The position numbers and the translations under genes are program-made. A DNA stretch of 64,000 nucleotides from Actinomadura alba (GTDB taxonomy: Bacteria > Actinomycetota > Actinomycetes > Streptosporangiales > Streptosporangiaceae): positions 62,001 to 126,000 of the forward strand of contig NZ_JABVEC010000012.1 of the NCBI RefSeq assembly GCF_014323705.1, given 5' to 3'. Shown piece after piece: positions 34,314-43,483 of this stretch. The notes under the pieces are model-generated. The model worked only from the letters and a program-made list of their open reading frames with translations. It did not search any database and was not told the origin of the DNA. Positions within the stretch are counted from its first letter, which is position 1. Every line of letters begins with the position of its first letter.

Positions 34314-35297
34314 GTGAGGTCTCGAACCGTCGTCGTGGCGGCCTACGACAGGGCAGAGCTGGCCGACATCGCCTGCGTGACGAGCGCCTTCGGGCTTGCC
34401 GGACGATTCCGGGCGGCCGAGCCGTACGACGTCGTGGTGACGAGTCCGACCGGCGCAGACCTCTGCTGCTCCACCGGGTTGGTCCTCCGTGCGCAGGCCG
34501 CGATCTCGGAGGTCGAGCAGTGCGACACCCTCATCGTCGCCGGCGGTGACGGACACACCGAGGCGGCTGAGGACCAGTTGCTGCTCCGGCACGTGCAACG
34601 GCTCGCGAGGGGAGCCCGCAGGGTGGCGTCGGTGTGCACCGGTGCGACGGTCCTGGCGTCGGCGGGGCTGCTCGACGGTCACCGGGCCACGACGCACTGG
34701 TTCTACGCCGACCAACTCGCCCAGCGGTATCCCACGGTCCGGGTCGACGCCGGTCCGGTCTACATCCGCGAGGGCCGGATCTCTACCTCCGGCGGCGTCA
34801 TCGCCTCTCTCGATCTCACGTTGGCGTTCATCGAGGAAGACCACGGCGCCGAGGTCGCCCGCTGGGTCGCGATGGGGATGGTCACCTACCTGCAGCGGTC
34901 GGGAGGCCAGGACCAGCTCAGCGTGTTCACGACCGCCACCCGGCCGAACGACACCGCACTGAGGGAGGTCATCGACTACGTGCTATCCAAACCGGACGGT
35001 GACCTGCGGGTCCCAGCCCTCGCCGACCGGGTTCACCTCAGTCCACGGCAGCTGTCCCGGATCTTCCACGAGCAGCTGGGCGAGACACCGGCCGCAGCGG
35101 TCCGCCGGATCCGCATCGAGCTGGCAGCCCGGCTCCTGACGACGACAGATCGGTCTGTCGCCGACATCGCGCGGCACTGCGGGTTCGGCACCACCGAGTC
35201 GCTGCGACGCGCCTTCCAGGCACGGTACGGCGCCAGCCCTCATGCCTACCGCGACGGACAACGGACCCATGACGCTCGACGCTTCCTGGAGCGTTGA
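34314..35297 (+). CDS. GlxA-like AraC-family regulator with DJ-1/PfpI domain
   Basis: 327 aa from the GTG at 34314. The N-terminal class I amidotransferase-like domain (VVVAAYDRAELADIACVTSA, IVAGGDG, SVCTGATVLASAG with the elbow Cys108) is followed by an AraC-type double HTH from about residue 225 (VPALADRVHLSPRQLSRIFH, RSVADIARHCGFGTTESLRRAF). TAACCT lies 8-13 bases before the start codon and no ribosome site is seen, which suggests a leaderless transcript. It is divergent from the broken NTF2-like gene and the MMPL operon, a possible target. Confidence 0.85.
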   Translation: MRSRTVVVAAYDRAELADIACVTSAFGLAGRFRAAEPYDVVVTSPTGADLCCSTGLVLRAQAAISEVEQCDTLIVAGGDGHTEAAEDQLLLRHVQRLARGARRVASVCTGATVLASAGLLDGHRATTHWFYADQLAQRYPTVRVDAGPVYIREGRISTSGGVIASLDLTLAFIEEDHGAEVARWVAMGMVTYLQRSGGQDQLSVFTTATRPNDTALREVIDYVLSKPDGDLRVPALADRVHLSPRQLSRIFHEQLGETPAAAVRRIRIELAARLLTTTDRSVADIARHCGFGTTESLRRAFQARYGASPHAYRDGQRTHDARRFLER

Positions 35298-35555
35298 CCG
35301 GAGTCGGCTGTCCGGACATGTCTCCCACAATTCCGGCCACGGGCGCCGCTGCGTCTTGCCTGCTGTTGGTGGCCGGTCGCTACGAGCGCGAGCTGCGCGC
35401 TGCCGTGCACGTGGCTCGCCGAGAACCTTCCGTTCAAGCAGCCGTATTTCTCCAACAGAGAGATCCCGCCTGGCTGAGAGATGGTGTCGGCGTGGTCGGG
35501 CGAGACGTCAAGGTGTATCGGCCTGCGAATCGCCGGCCCGCGTGAGCCGTGTCGG

Positions 35556-36824
35556 CTACACCGAGCCCGTCGCCTGCTGAGCGGCTCGGGCCAGGAACAG
35601 GGTCTGTTCGCGTTCATTGCGGGTCAGGGCGGCAGCGCGTTGAAACTCCCGGCCGGCCTCGTCGTGGCGCCCCAGCCTCGCCAGCAGATCGCCCCGGACG
35701 ACGGGAAGTTGCGGGTAGTCGCGCAGGGCGCGGTCGTCGCGCAGGGCGTCCACTATCTCCAGCCCTCGTGCCGGGCCCTCAGCCATGGCCACCGCGACCG
35801 CGCGGTTGAGTTCCACGACCGGGGACGGGACGACGTGGGCCAGCACGCGGTAGAGGGCGGCGATGCGTTCCCAGTCGGTGTCGTCGGCTGACACAGCGCG
35901 GGCATGGCAGGCGGCGATGGCGGCCTGCAGCCCATAGGGGCCGAGGGTGCCCAGAGCTTCCGCGCGCTCCAGGGCCTGCAGGCCGCGCCGGATGAGCAGG
36001 CGGTCCCACAGGGAGCGGTCCTGGTCGAGCAGCAGCACAGGTTGCCCTCCCGGACCGGTCCGGGAGGGTATCCGGGACCCCTGGATCTCCATCAGCGCGG
36101 CCAGGCCGTGGACCTCCGCCTGGTCGGGCATGAGCCCCGCCAGGACGCGGCCGAGCCGTAGCGCTTCCTCGCACAGGGACGGGCGTACCCAGTCGCCCCC
36201 GCTCGTGGCCGAATACCCCTCGTTGAAGATCAGGTAGATGACCTCCAAGACGGAGGCCAGCCGGGCGGGCAGTTCGTCCGGCGGGGGCAGTTCGATGGGC
36301 ACCTTCTTCTGGGCCAGGGTGCGCTTGGCGCGGGAAATCCGCTGGCCCGCTGTCGACTCGGGCACCAAGAAGGCCCGGGCGATCTCCTGAGTGGTCAGCC
36401 CACCCAGCAGCCGCAGGGTCAGGGCGAGACGGCCCTCAACGGGCAGCACGGGATGGCAGGCCACGAACAGCAGCCGCAGCACGTCGTCGCCGATGGGATC
36501 GTCCAGGTCCTGGTCCACCTCGTCCTGGGCCTCCTGGTGACGCAGTTCCTGGTGCCGTCCCACCTCCTCCAGCTTGCGGACGTACCGGGCGTTGCGGCGT
36601 ACCAGGTCGAGGGCCCGGTGTTTCGCGGTGAGCATCAGCCAGCCGCCCGGGTTGTTCGGCACGCCGTCCCGGGGCCACTGCTCCAGGGCCAGCAGCAGGG
36701 CGTCCTGGGCCAGTTCCTCGGCCAGGCCGACGTCGTTCACCATCCGGGCCAGCGCGGCGACGATCCGGGCGGATTCCATCCGCCAGACCGCCTCGACCAC
36801 CCGAGAAGGATCGCTATCACTCAT
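35556..36824 (-). CDS. ECF sigma factor with C-terminal TPR-like extension (ECF42/DUF6596 type)
   Basis: 422 aa from the ATG at 36824. Sigma region 2 (ARMVNDVGLAEELAQDALLLAL, PGGWLMLTAKHRALDLVRR) and region 4 (LGGLTTQEIARAFLVPESTAGQRISRAKR) are followed by a 200-residue helical extension (VIYLIFNEGYSA, the DUF6596 hallmark; LLLDQDRSLWDRLLI). It sits next to a DGPF/YCII gene, the diagnostic neighbour of ECF42-type factors. No anti-sigma factor is present, so control is probably through the extension. The start is the least certain part. Confidence 0.85.
   Translation of the reverse strand: MSDSDPSRVVEAVWRMESARIVAALARMVNDVGLAEELAQDALLLALEQWPRDGVPNNPGGWLMLTAKHRALDLVRRNARYVRKLEEVGRHQELRHQEAQDEVDQDLDDPIGDDVLRLLFVACHPVLPVEGRLALTLRLLGGLTTQEIARAFLVPESTAGQRISRAKRTLAQKKVPIELPPPDELPARLASVLEVIYLIFNEGYSATSGGDWVRPSLCEEALRLGRVLAGLMPDQAEVHGLAALMEIQGSRIPSRTGPGGQPVLLLDQDRSLWDRLLIRRGLQALERAEALGTLGPYGLQAAIAACHARAVSADDTDWERIAALYRVLAHVVPSPVVELNRAVAVAMAEGPARGLEIVDALRDDRALRDYPQLPVVRGDLLARLGRHDEAGREFQRAAALTRNEREQTLFLARAAQQATGSV
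36045..36068. repeat. 24-bp perfect palindrome inside the sigma-factor gene
   Basis: Half-site CCCTCCCGGACC followed immediately by its reverse complement GGTCCGGGAGGG. It codes the RTGPGG stretch of the sigma extension, which occupies a normal family position, so it is not an obvious insertion. The central ten bases GGACCGGTCC equal those of the palindrome upstream of the polysaccharide operon. Confidence 0.7.
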
Positions 36825-36892
36825 GGGCGCCGATCCAACCACGCCGAATCCCCGGTCGGAACCCGCCGGCCGGGGATCGGGACGAGATCGGA

Positions 36893-37267
36893 TCAGGCGG
36901 GAGCGGCGAAATCCTCAGGGCCGAAGACGCGGAGAACGTCCGCCTCCCCCTCCCAACCCGCCCAGTGGTCTTGGTGCAGCCGCAGGAAGCGAGCAGACCA
37001 TTCGACGGCTTCTTCCTTGGAGCGCACCTGGTACAGGGCGTAGCTGATGAGCTCCTTCGACTCGGTGAACGGGCCGTCGGTGACACCGACCCGCCCTCCG
37101 GCCAGCGACACGCGAACCCCCTCGGCGCTGGGGGCCAGGCCGGCGGTGTCCAGCAGGACGCCGGATCTGGTGGCCTCCTCCCCCAGCTTGGTGATGGCCT
37201 CCATCAGTTCGGGCGAGGGCGGGGAGTCAGGCTGCTTGGTGACCCTGAGAGTGATCAGATAACGCAT
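36893..37267 (-). CDS. YCII-related DGPF-domain protein
   Basis: The 124-aa product starts MRYLITLRVTKQPDSPPSPE behind AAGGAGAAGACG. It has the DGPF signature VTDGPFTESKELISYALYQV. These dimeric alpha/beta ferredoxin-like proteins accompany ECF42-type sigma factors, to which they are functionally linked, though their molecular role is unsettled. It lies 68 bp upstream of the sigma gene on the same strand. Confidence 0.9.
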   Translation of the reverse strand: MRYLITLRVTKQPDSPPSPELMEAITKLGEEATRSGVLLDTAGLAPSAEGVRVSLAGGRVGVTDGPFTESKELISYALYQVRSKEEAVEWSARFLRLHQDHWAGWEGEADVLRVFGPEDFAAPA

Positions 37268-37345
37268 CGTCTTCTCCTTGTTCATGTGAACCGCGTTCAT
37301 GTGAACCGCCGGCTCCGAAGGCGGCCCGCGCGAGGGTGAGTGAGT

Positions 37346-38020
37346 TTAGGCGCGCCGGTACAGGTGCGCGGACACGGCCGTCAGCCACGCCCAGGCGACC
37401 AGGACGCCGGCGGTGAAGGTCAGGTTGGCCCAGACGGCACCGGCCCCCACGACCATGGCGGCGAACGAGACGGCGAACACCGCCCCGCTGGCCCGCGAGT
37501 AGGCGGCCCAGCCGGTGCCGGAGAACCGGCGGGCGACCACGAAGCAGGCGGCGATCAGGCAGGCGAAGCCGACCCCGCCGGCCACCAGGTGCAGCGTCCC
37601 ATGCCAACTGACCGTACCGAGCCCGTCGGGGGTACCGGCTGGGAACCCCATCGTCGGATCGGCGCGGAAGGCCGCGGCGGCCAGCAGGCTCGCCCCGAAC
37701 ACGCCCACCAGCCGGGGAGCCCACGTGGCGCCCGGCCCACCGGCCAGGGCACGCCGCAACCCGACCGCGGCCGCCAGCGTGGCCAGCCCGGCGATGACGA
37801 GGTTGGCGATGTGGATCCAGCCCAGGTGCCCGTTGGCCAGCAGGCTCCACGAATGGCGGGTGAAGTCGAACCCCTCGCGGGTCAGCCCCTGCACCACCGA
37901 GACGGTCACGTACATCGGCCCGGCCAGGACACCGTAGCCCAGCAGGGAACGGGTCACGCTGGCCGGCCGGTCACAGGTGGCGCGGCCCGTCGTGGCGGTA
38001 GATGCTGTCGTCGCGGTCAT
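37346..38020 (-). CDS. DUF998 membrane protein
   Basis: The 224-aa protein has six hydrophobic helices and DUF998 marks (SLLGYGVLAGPMYVTVSVVQG, DFTRHSWSLLANGHLGWIHI, then FRADPTMGFPAGTPDG). The ATG follows GAGGAGCAAGG. It is the first gene of the DUF998-DGPF-sigma group and a plausible target or sensor of that sigma factor; no biochemical role is known for the family. Confidence 0.8.
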   Translation of the reverse strand: MTATTASTATTGRATCDRPASVTRSLLGYGVLAGPMYVTVSVVQGLTREGFDFTRHSWSLLANGHLGWIHIANLVIAGLATLAAAVGLRRALAGGPGATWAPRLVGVFGASLLAAAAFRADPTMGFPAGTPDGLGTVSWHGTLHLVAGGVGFACLIAACFVVARRFSGTGWAAYSRASGAVFAVSFAAMVVGAGAVWANLTFTAGVLVAWAWLTAVSAHLYRRA

Positions 38021-38254
38021 GACCTTGCTCCTCGGCGGTCGTGGGCCGGGTCCCGTCCCGGCCTCATGACCACACCTCGAACAAGCCCCCGCGGTTTCGA
38101 CAAACCCCCCCGGATTTTCTCAAGATTTTTCCAGCCACACCCACGCCCCCGTGACCAGGCCAGATCCACGACCACAGCGTGGTTCTGTGTGTGTTCGGCT
38201 GTGTGGGGATGGTGACCGGTGCCGGTTGGGTCGTGTGGCGGCCCGATCGGCGTA

Positions 38255-38470
38255 TCAGCGCAGACCCACATCATTGCGAGCTGCTTTGAAGGCGCGGGCG
38301 GGGCTCGGGAAGGCTCCCCAGGGGTACTCGTGGGGGGTCTTGCCCGTCTGGGAGAGGCGTTGGCGGGCCCGTTCGAAGTCGTCGGCGAAGTAGAAGGCGG
38401 CGCCGAAGAGGTGGTGTGCCTCCAGGGTGCGCGGATGCTCGGCCCTCTCTGTCAGACTGCTGTGAGGCAT
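38255..38470 (-). CDS. Hypothetical protein, 71 aa
   Basis: The short frame starts MPHSSLTERAEHPRTLEAHH with AAAGGA about 15 nt upstream and ends KAARNDVGLR. Aromatic-rich (HLFGAAFYFADDFERA, PHEYPWGAFPSP). I do not recognise a family. It lies between the DUF998 gene and IS debris and may be a fragment. Confidence 0.3.
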   Translation of the reverse strand: MPHSSLTERAEHPRTLEAHHLFGAAFYFADDFERARQRLSQTGKTPHEYPWGAFPSPARAFKAARNDVGLR

Positions 38471-38524
38471 GGGACGTATGAGTCCTTTTGATGTGAAGCA
38501 GGGCGAGACAGGACGATTGCGACA

Positions 38525-38672
38525 GTGACGATGACCCTCGCCGACCAGGCCGCCATGACGGGGCAGGATGGTCGGGTGACCGATGAGCAGCCGGGCCGGC
38601 CCAAGCGGCGGACGTTCACCAAGGCCTACAAGGTGCGGATCCTTGCGGCCTTCGACGCTCTGCCCGAGGAGC
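38525..38672 (+). pseudogene. Transposase N-terminal fragment (IS3-type HTH)
   Basis: The frame carries GRPKRRTFTKAYKVRILAAF and DALPEE, the typical start of an actinobacterial IS3-family transposase HTH. It breaks off at about 38672, where minus-strand amidohydrolase sequence begins, so the IS end marks the deletion point. Confidence 0.6.
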
Positions 38673-39100
38673 CGATCGAGAGCGCGTCGGGAATGTTGGT
38701 CGAACCGCCACCGTCCGGCTGCAAGGTCTCCGTCGTGACACCCTGGGTGAGCGAGCTCTCTGCTCGCCGAAGCGCCGAGGGCGAGCCGTGGCTGTGCACA
38801 TCAATGAAGCCGGGGGCCACGACGAGCCCGTTGGCGTCGATCACGGTTTCCGCGCTGCTACGCGAGAGGTCGCCGACCCGGGTGATGTAGCCGTCATCGA
38901 TTCCGACGTCGGCGACATAGCCAGGCGCGCCCGAGCCGTCGATCACCGTACCCGACCGGAGAATGATGTCGAGCCCGGGGTCGTCCACGTGGCCTTTGAC
39001 GCTGGCGTCTGCCGGGCCTCCTGAGGTCAATGCGGTGGTGAGGACCAGCACCGGCAGGACGAGTACCGCCGCACACTGCGCCTGTATGCGACCATTCGAC
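38673..39100 (-). pseudogene. D-aminoacylase / N-acyl-D-amino-acid deacylase N-terminus, truncated
   Basis: A signal-like hydrophobic start (AAVLVLPVLVLTTALTSGG) is followed by LDIILRSGTVIDGSGAPGYV, ADVGIDDGYITRVGDLS and VVAPGFIDVHSHGSPSAL with the HxH zinc motif, then QGVTTETL. This is the first roughly 110 residues of an amidohydrolase of the D-aminoacylase type; the barrel is lost where the transposase scrap begins. The likely start codon overlaps the M14 stop codon, with a frameshift soon after, so it was once in an operon with the peptidase. Confidence 0.65.
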
Positions 39101-41766
39101 TAGTCATTGTGATGGTCCTCATCCGTCAGGTTCGTCCAGAAGGCGGCCTGGCTCATCAAGGTCCACTCGCGTTCGGCGTCGCCGCGGGAGAACGGGTTCG
39201 TCGCGAACGCCACGTAGCGGCTCCCGACGGTCGTCTCCCCGCGGGCGATCACCGGTGCACCCGCCGCGTCCTGCTGCCGGTTCCGCCACAGGCCGGCGAC
39301 GAACATGTCGGTGGTGTTGCCCAGGTAGCGGCCATCAATCGTGGCGCCGTTAGGCAGCGAGGTGAAGTAAGTGACGTTCGTCGGCAGGTAGAGGTAGTCC
39401 TGCGTCGGGTAGCCGCCGGTGAGCGGGCTGGCCGCTTCGCTCTTGGCCCACCGCGCTATGCCGCCGCCGGCGGACTGGCTGGCCTGCGTGATGCGTCCGT
39501 CGACCAGCGCCGGCTGCGCGTCACCGAGGAACGCGAAGTTGTTCGCCGACTGGCTGGTGGCGATGTACCCGCCGCCCCGTGCGAAGAACGCTTGGAGCCG
39601 GGCCCGCGCGGTGGCGTTCTGCGCCGACGGGTAGTTCTGCCCGGCGTTGTAGACGACGTCCACGTCCCGGAGTGGGTCGGTCGGTGCGTTCTGCAGCGAG
39701 TTCGCGCCGGCGACCGCTGAGACGAACGCCGCGTCCTCGCCGAAGATCCGCTGTAGCGCCCAGAGCGTGTCGTTCACGGCCGGCTGTGCGCTGTCGACGA
39801 GCACGCCGATCCGTGGGGCACGCGTCACCTTGGTCCCGGCCGGCGGCGTGCCTCGGCCGCGCTCGACGTAGAAGCCGGCCTTCTTGCTCGCAGCACGTAG
39901 CGCGGCGACCGTCTTCGTGTCGTCGGGGAAGACCAGCGAGCCGGCCGGCATCCGTCCGGCGCTCGCGGTGTCGAACGGCGCCTCGGTCAGCGTCCCCGTC
40001 ACGCCGGCGCGCAGCAGGTCGAGCACCGCGCGGGTCTCGTTGGGACCGCGCAGCAGCACGGCGTACCAGTCGGCAGGGCCGCTTCGCACGCCACCGGACA
40101 GCTGGTTCATCGAGGTGACCGGCCGGGTGGTGGGGTGGAACATCGCATCGCCACGCGGGACTTTCACGACGTCCGCACCCCAGATGTGTCCTGGGCTCCA
40201 TGCGCCCGGTGGCGCGTACAGCCTGGTGATCCGGTCGGAGATGTCCTGGCCCGCGTCGAGGACGGTGAATGCGAGACCGCGGAAGGCTTGCTTCATGGAC
40301 ACGACGTACGAGCCCTTGCCGTATTTCTTGCCGTCCCAGCTGAACGCCCGCGTGGCGGCCCGGACCTCGACGCCGTTGTCGAGGAGCCATTTGGCCAGCC
40401 GACTGGCCTCGGCGTCGCTGCGTTGGCCGCTGCCGAACGGGATCACGTACGCCTCTGGGTATTCGACCATCCAGTTGTGCTGGGCCTCGGTGAAGCCACG
40501 CGCCGCGACGAGCGGGTCGTCGCAGCAGTTCAGGCGCTCCGCGCCGGTGACGCCGCGACGGAATATCTCGAGCTGGTCGTGCAGGATGGCGTTGCGGTTC
40601 GTGAGCCAGAACCTGGCGGAGGAGTAGAACGCCACGTACTGCATCCGCTTGGAGCCGAACCGGCCGTCGCACCCGGGTCCGCTGTCGCACATCTCGACGG
40701 TCTGGATGTCGACCGCCCACGTGGAGGCGTGCCCCGCCGTGTAGAACGGTCCCCAGTCGTCCCAGCCCTCCGCGTACGCCGGGCCTGTCGGCGGAGGGTT
40801 CGGCTGGGCGTTGGCGTTCCAGTCGTTCACCTGGCGGATGAAGTCCATGCCGATTGCGCCGAGGTCCGTCTCGTTGGCGTCGACGCGCCGCTGGTTCCAG
40901 CCGACGAGCAGGTCGTACTCGTAGCCGGGGTTGTGCGGCATGGTCATCGACTGGATCATGTTGGTGTATCCGTGCATGGTGAGCCCGACCGGAGGCAGCC
41001 ACCGCAGCATGTCCGTGATGCTCGCGCGTACCTCTGGCTGGCCCTGCACCAGCAGGTCCCTGTTCATGTCGAAGCCGTTGGCGTTGGCCCGCGTGTTCGC
41101 CGCGCGACCGTCCGGGTTCACGGTGGGGTGCACGACGAGGAACGCGTGGTCGAGGATCTCGTCCACCTCGTGGTTGCTGCCATACGGTGTGGTCACCAGG
41201 TCGCGGATGACCTGCATGCTCGCGTCGAGACCTTCCTCCTCGTTCCCGTGGATGTTGGCCTCGACGAAGATTGGGAGCTTGACGTCAGGTCCCCATTCGT
41301 CGAGCAGTGCCTGGGCACGCGCCGGGTCGCTTCGCATTAGGGAATGCAGCTTCTCCCAGCGTTGGTAGTCGCGCCGTTGCTGTGGCGTCTCGCGCGCGTT
41401 GATGACGACGCTGTACAGGTCGCTGCCGCGGACGGACCGCCCGATGACCGAGTACGACATCCGGCTTGGGATTCCTGCGGCCCTTGCTTCCTGCTGGAAA
41501 TCGTCCAGGGTGCACTTGACGGCCTCGCCCGGCATCAGCGCGAGTGGAGGACTCTGCTGGTTCGCGATGCCGGACCCTGGAGCAGGTGGCTCACACCACT
41601 CCTCGCCATAAGTGGGGCCGAGACCAGGCGAGATGGGGTTACCGTCCCACGGGGATGCGGCCTGGCCGTTCACGCTGGCTGGAAGCGCAATCACTGAGAT
41701 TATGAGTGCGACTATCACAACGAGCGACGTCCGCATGTTCACCAAGGTTCGGAATCGTCGTGGCAT
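39100..41766 (-). CDS. Secreted M14-family zinc carboxypeptidase
   Basis: 888 aa with a signal peptide (LVVIVALIISVIALPASVNG; start 41766, or an internal ATG ten codons later). The M14 domain spans roughly residues 85-420: ANIHGNEEEG (zinc His and Glu), HPTVNPDGR, GFDMNRD and LTMHGYTNM (zinc His). A long C-terminal part (450-880) includes a glutamine-amidotransferase-like beta/alpha region (DVVYNAGQNYPSAQ, FFARGGGYIA) and a final strand-rich domain. It probably acts outside the cell on peptides. A former partner, a D-aminoacylase, lies downstream in ruins. Confidence 0.85.
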   Translation of the reverse strand: MPRRFRTLVNMRTSLVVIVALIISVIALPASVNGQAASPWDGNPISPGLGPTYGEEWCEPPAPGSGIANQQSPPLALMPGEAVKCTLDDFQQEARAAGIPSRMSYSVIGRSVRGSDLYSVVINARETPQQRRDYQRWEKLHSLMRSDPARAQALLDEWGPDVKLPIFVEANIHGNEEEGLDASMQVIRDLVTTPYGSNHEVDEILDHAFLVVHPTVNPDGRAANTRANANGFDMNRDLLVQGQPEVRASITDMLRWLPPVGLTMHGYTNMIQSMTMPHNPGYEYDLLVGWNQRRVDANETDLGAIGMDFIRQVNDWNANAQPNPPPTGPAYAEGWDDWGPFYTAGHASTWAVDIQTVEMCDSGPGCDGRFGSKRMQYVAFYSSARFWLTNRNAILHDQLEIFRRGVTGAERLNCCDDPLVAARGFTEAQHNWMVEYPEAYVIPFGSGQRSDAEASRLAKWLLDNGVEVRAATRAFSWDGKKYGKGSYVVSMKQAFRGLAFTVLDAGQDISDRITRLYAPPGAWSPGHIWGADVVKVPRGDAMFHPTTRPVTSMNQLSGGVRSGPADWYAVLLRGPNETRAVLDLLRAGVTGTLTEAPFDTASAGRMPAGSLVFPDDTKTVAALRAASKKAGFYVERGRGTPPAGTKVTRAPRIGVLVDSAQPAVNDTLWALQRIFGEDAAFVSAVAGANSLQNAPTDPLRDVDVVYNAGQNYPSAQNATARARLQAFFARGGGYIATSQSANNFAFLGDAQPALVDGRITQASQSAGGGIARWAKSEAASPLTGGYPTQDYLYLPTNVTYFTSLPNGATIDGRYLGNTTDMFVAGLWRNRQQDAAGAPVIARGETTVGSRYVAFATNPFSRGDAEREWTLMSQAAFWTNLTDEDHHND

Positions 41767-42071
41767 GGAAGAAACCCCTCGACTCGGGGCCTGGTGGGCT
41801 GTACCAGGCTGCGCGGTCCCCGCTGAGCACCCGAAAGCGCCTGGTCGCTCATTGTGATCAGGTGGGGTCAGTATTAACGATCATGAAGGCGCAGTCAAGG
41901 CTTTGTTGCGTTTACCTGGTGCGATGGCGAAGCGTTTATCATTACTGTGTCGCTGGAAATCATCCGTTCCCGCTCGTCAATTGTTTGGGTGGTCAGACCC
42001 AGATTCGCGAGTAGTGCGGTGTGAAGAGCTCCGGGTCTGATGGAGGCTCGATTCCCTGAGAGGATCGAGTT
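41767..42071. other. Spacer, nothing recognised
   Basis: About 300 bases between the M14 gene and the IS3 remnant. It should contain the M14 promoter on the minus strand; no clear box or palindrome is seen. Confidence 0.3.
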
Positions 42072-42401
42072 GTAGCACGTCCGTCTTACCCTCCTGAGCT
42101 TCGTGAGCGTGCGGTTCGCATGGTCGCGGAGGTCCGTGTGAACTATCCGACCGAGTGGGCTGCGATGAAGGCGGTCGCTGTGAAGCTGGGTATTGGCGCG
42201 GCTGAGACGGTGCGGTCGTGGGTCCGCCGAGCGGAGATCGATGCGGGTGCGCGGCCAGGGACGACGAGCGAGGACGCGGCGGAGATCAAAGGGCTGCGGG
42301 CCGAGGTTGCGGAGCTGCGGCGGGCGAATGAGATCTTGAAGGCGGCTTCGGCTTTCTTCGGGGCCGAGCTCGACCGGCCGTCCAGGCGCTGGCCTGGCTA
42401 A
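42072..42401 (+). mobile_element. IS3-family OrfA (transposase HTH protein), element incomplete
   Basis: The frame reads ARPSYPPELRERAVRMV, then AMKAVAVKLGIGAAETVRSWVRRAEID and a leucine-zipper end AEVAELRRANEILKAASAFF ahead of GAELDRP. This is a full OrfA with the usual end, but the start codon is degenerate and no OrfB follows: an IS5-type remnant abuts it. The element is dead. Confidence 0.75.
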
Positions 42402-42780
42402 GAGGTCCTAACAGAAAGGTCAGCGGGTGAGGCGGCGGCGAGGGTGAGGAAGGCTTCGTGGATGTCGTCGCGGATCTCCCAGCGGATGCGCTGGCGGCGG
42501 AACGAGTGCAGGAGCGCGATCGTGCGTTCGACGACGTAGCGGTGCACTCCCAGGCCGGAGCCGTGTGGTGTGCCGCGGCGGCCGATCAGGGGTTTGATGC
42601 CCTTGGCCCAGACCAGTCGCCGGTACTTGTCGTGGTAGCCACGGTCGGCGAGCAGGCGGTCGGGCCGCCGGCGGGGCCGCCCCACCCGTCCGCGCACCGG
42701 CGGGACCGCATCCAACGCCTGCGGGTGCCGAAAACCCCGTCCACTACCGTGACCTGCGCTTCTCTGCCCTGACACCGAAG
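42398..42780 (-). pseudogene. IS5-family transposase, C-terminal part
   Basis: The reverse strand carries DAVPPVRGRVGRPRRRPDRL then LADRGYHDKYRRLVWAKGIK, RRGTPHGSGLG, VHRYVVERTIALLHSFRRQR and IRWEIRDDIHEAFLTLAAA. This is the DDE C-terminus of an IS5 (IS1032-like) transposase; the N-terminal half is absent. A 24-bp piece next to it (42720-42743) recurs at 5969-5992. Confidence 0.7.
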
Positions 42781-42958
42781 ACAGGGGGCTGTTCTGAGCA
42801 CGTTCAAATAAGTAGCCTCGACGCTCGAACGCGTTCAGTTTGACCTTTAGAACCGACCAGGGTTTGGGCGAATGCCCAGGCCACACGGTGCGGATGAATT
42901 TTTGGCACCCACAGCACCGAGGGGTGACGTTTGGTGCCGCTCCGCGCCGCCCCGAGTT

Positions 42959-42974
42959 ATTAAAACGATTTAAT
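42959..42974. promoter_or_regulatory. LacI-type operator box 1
   Basis: ATTAAAACGATTTAAT matches the LacI-family half-site pattern AAA-N-CG-N-TTT in a strikingly AT-rich pocket. A near copy lies at 43408-43423 (14 of 16 identical), with similar flanking sequence (CCCCAC.TCT) after both. Confidence 0.5.
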
Positions 42975-42980
42975 AGCCCC

Positions 42981-43483
42981 ACGTCTCAGCCTGTACGACG
43001 TCCGCGCGGTTGTCAATGGCCAGTCGAAGGGCATCCACGGTTGACCCATTGAGGTCACCGGTGCCGTTCAAAGACTCGACCGGGCTTTGACCTGCAGCTT
43101 CCCTGCCGGAGAGTGCTGCGCCTGGATTCCCGAGGGAGCCTCTCGCGGTGGCTGCCGACTCGCGACACCGTCCTTGCTTGTTCCCGGCCGGAATCAGTCC
43201 AACACCGCCGCGTTGGTTCATGGCTACATGGGATATCTCGGCGACGACCGGGTGTCCGCGTTGCCTCGCAAAGCGACCCCTCCATGAGTTCGCGCACGTC
43301 GGAACGGTTCGGGCGGTTGAACGTGATGATTCGGAGATCGACTCGAAACCCTTGGCGACTCTTGACATCTGGCGCGATCCGCGCCTAGCGTCTCGGTCGG
43401 CCCAATCATCAAAACGATTCAATTTGCCCCCACCTCTGCGGCTGGCCCGTTGCACCTTGCCCCAACCGGAACAGCCCGCGCAC
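42981..43483. other. Decayed region between two LacI-type boxes
   Basis: About 500 bases with no intact gene. The duplicated operator boxes and similar flanks suggest a former sugar-utilisation promoter region broken by insertions and deletions. I see no recognisable protein in any frame. Confidence 0.35.
43408..43423. promoter_or_regulatory. LacI-type operator box 2
   Basis: ATCAAAACGATTCAAT, the second copy of the AAA-N-CG-N-TTT box, about 75 bases upstream of the truncated glycoside hydrolase and 300 bases before the GH43-like gene. A LacI-family sugar repressor would be expected; none is encoded in the window. Confidence 0.5.

Noticed and set aside
42970..43455. 161-codon reverse frame between the LacI-type boxes as a LacI gene
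   Set aside because: No HTH or sugar-binding fold is recognisable in any frame; composition is not gene-like.
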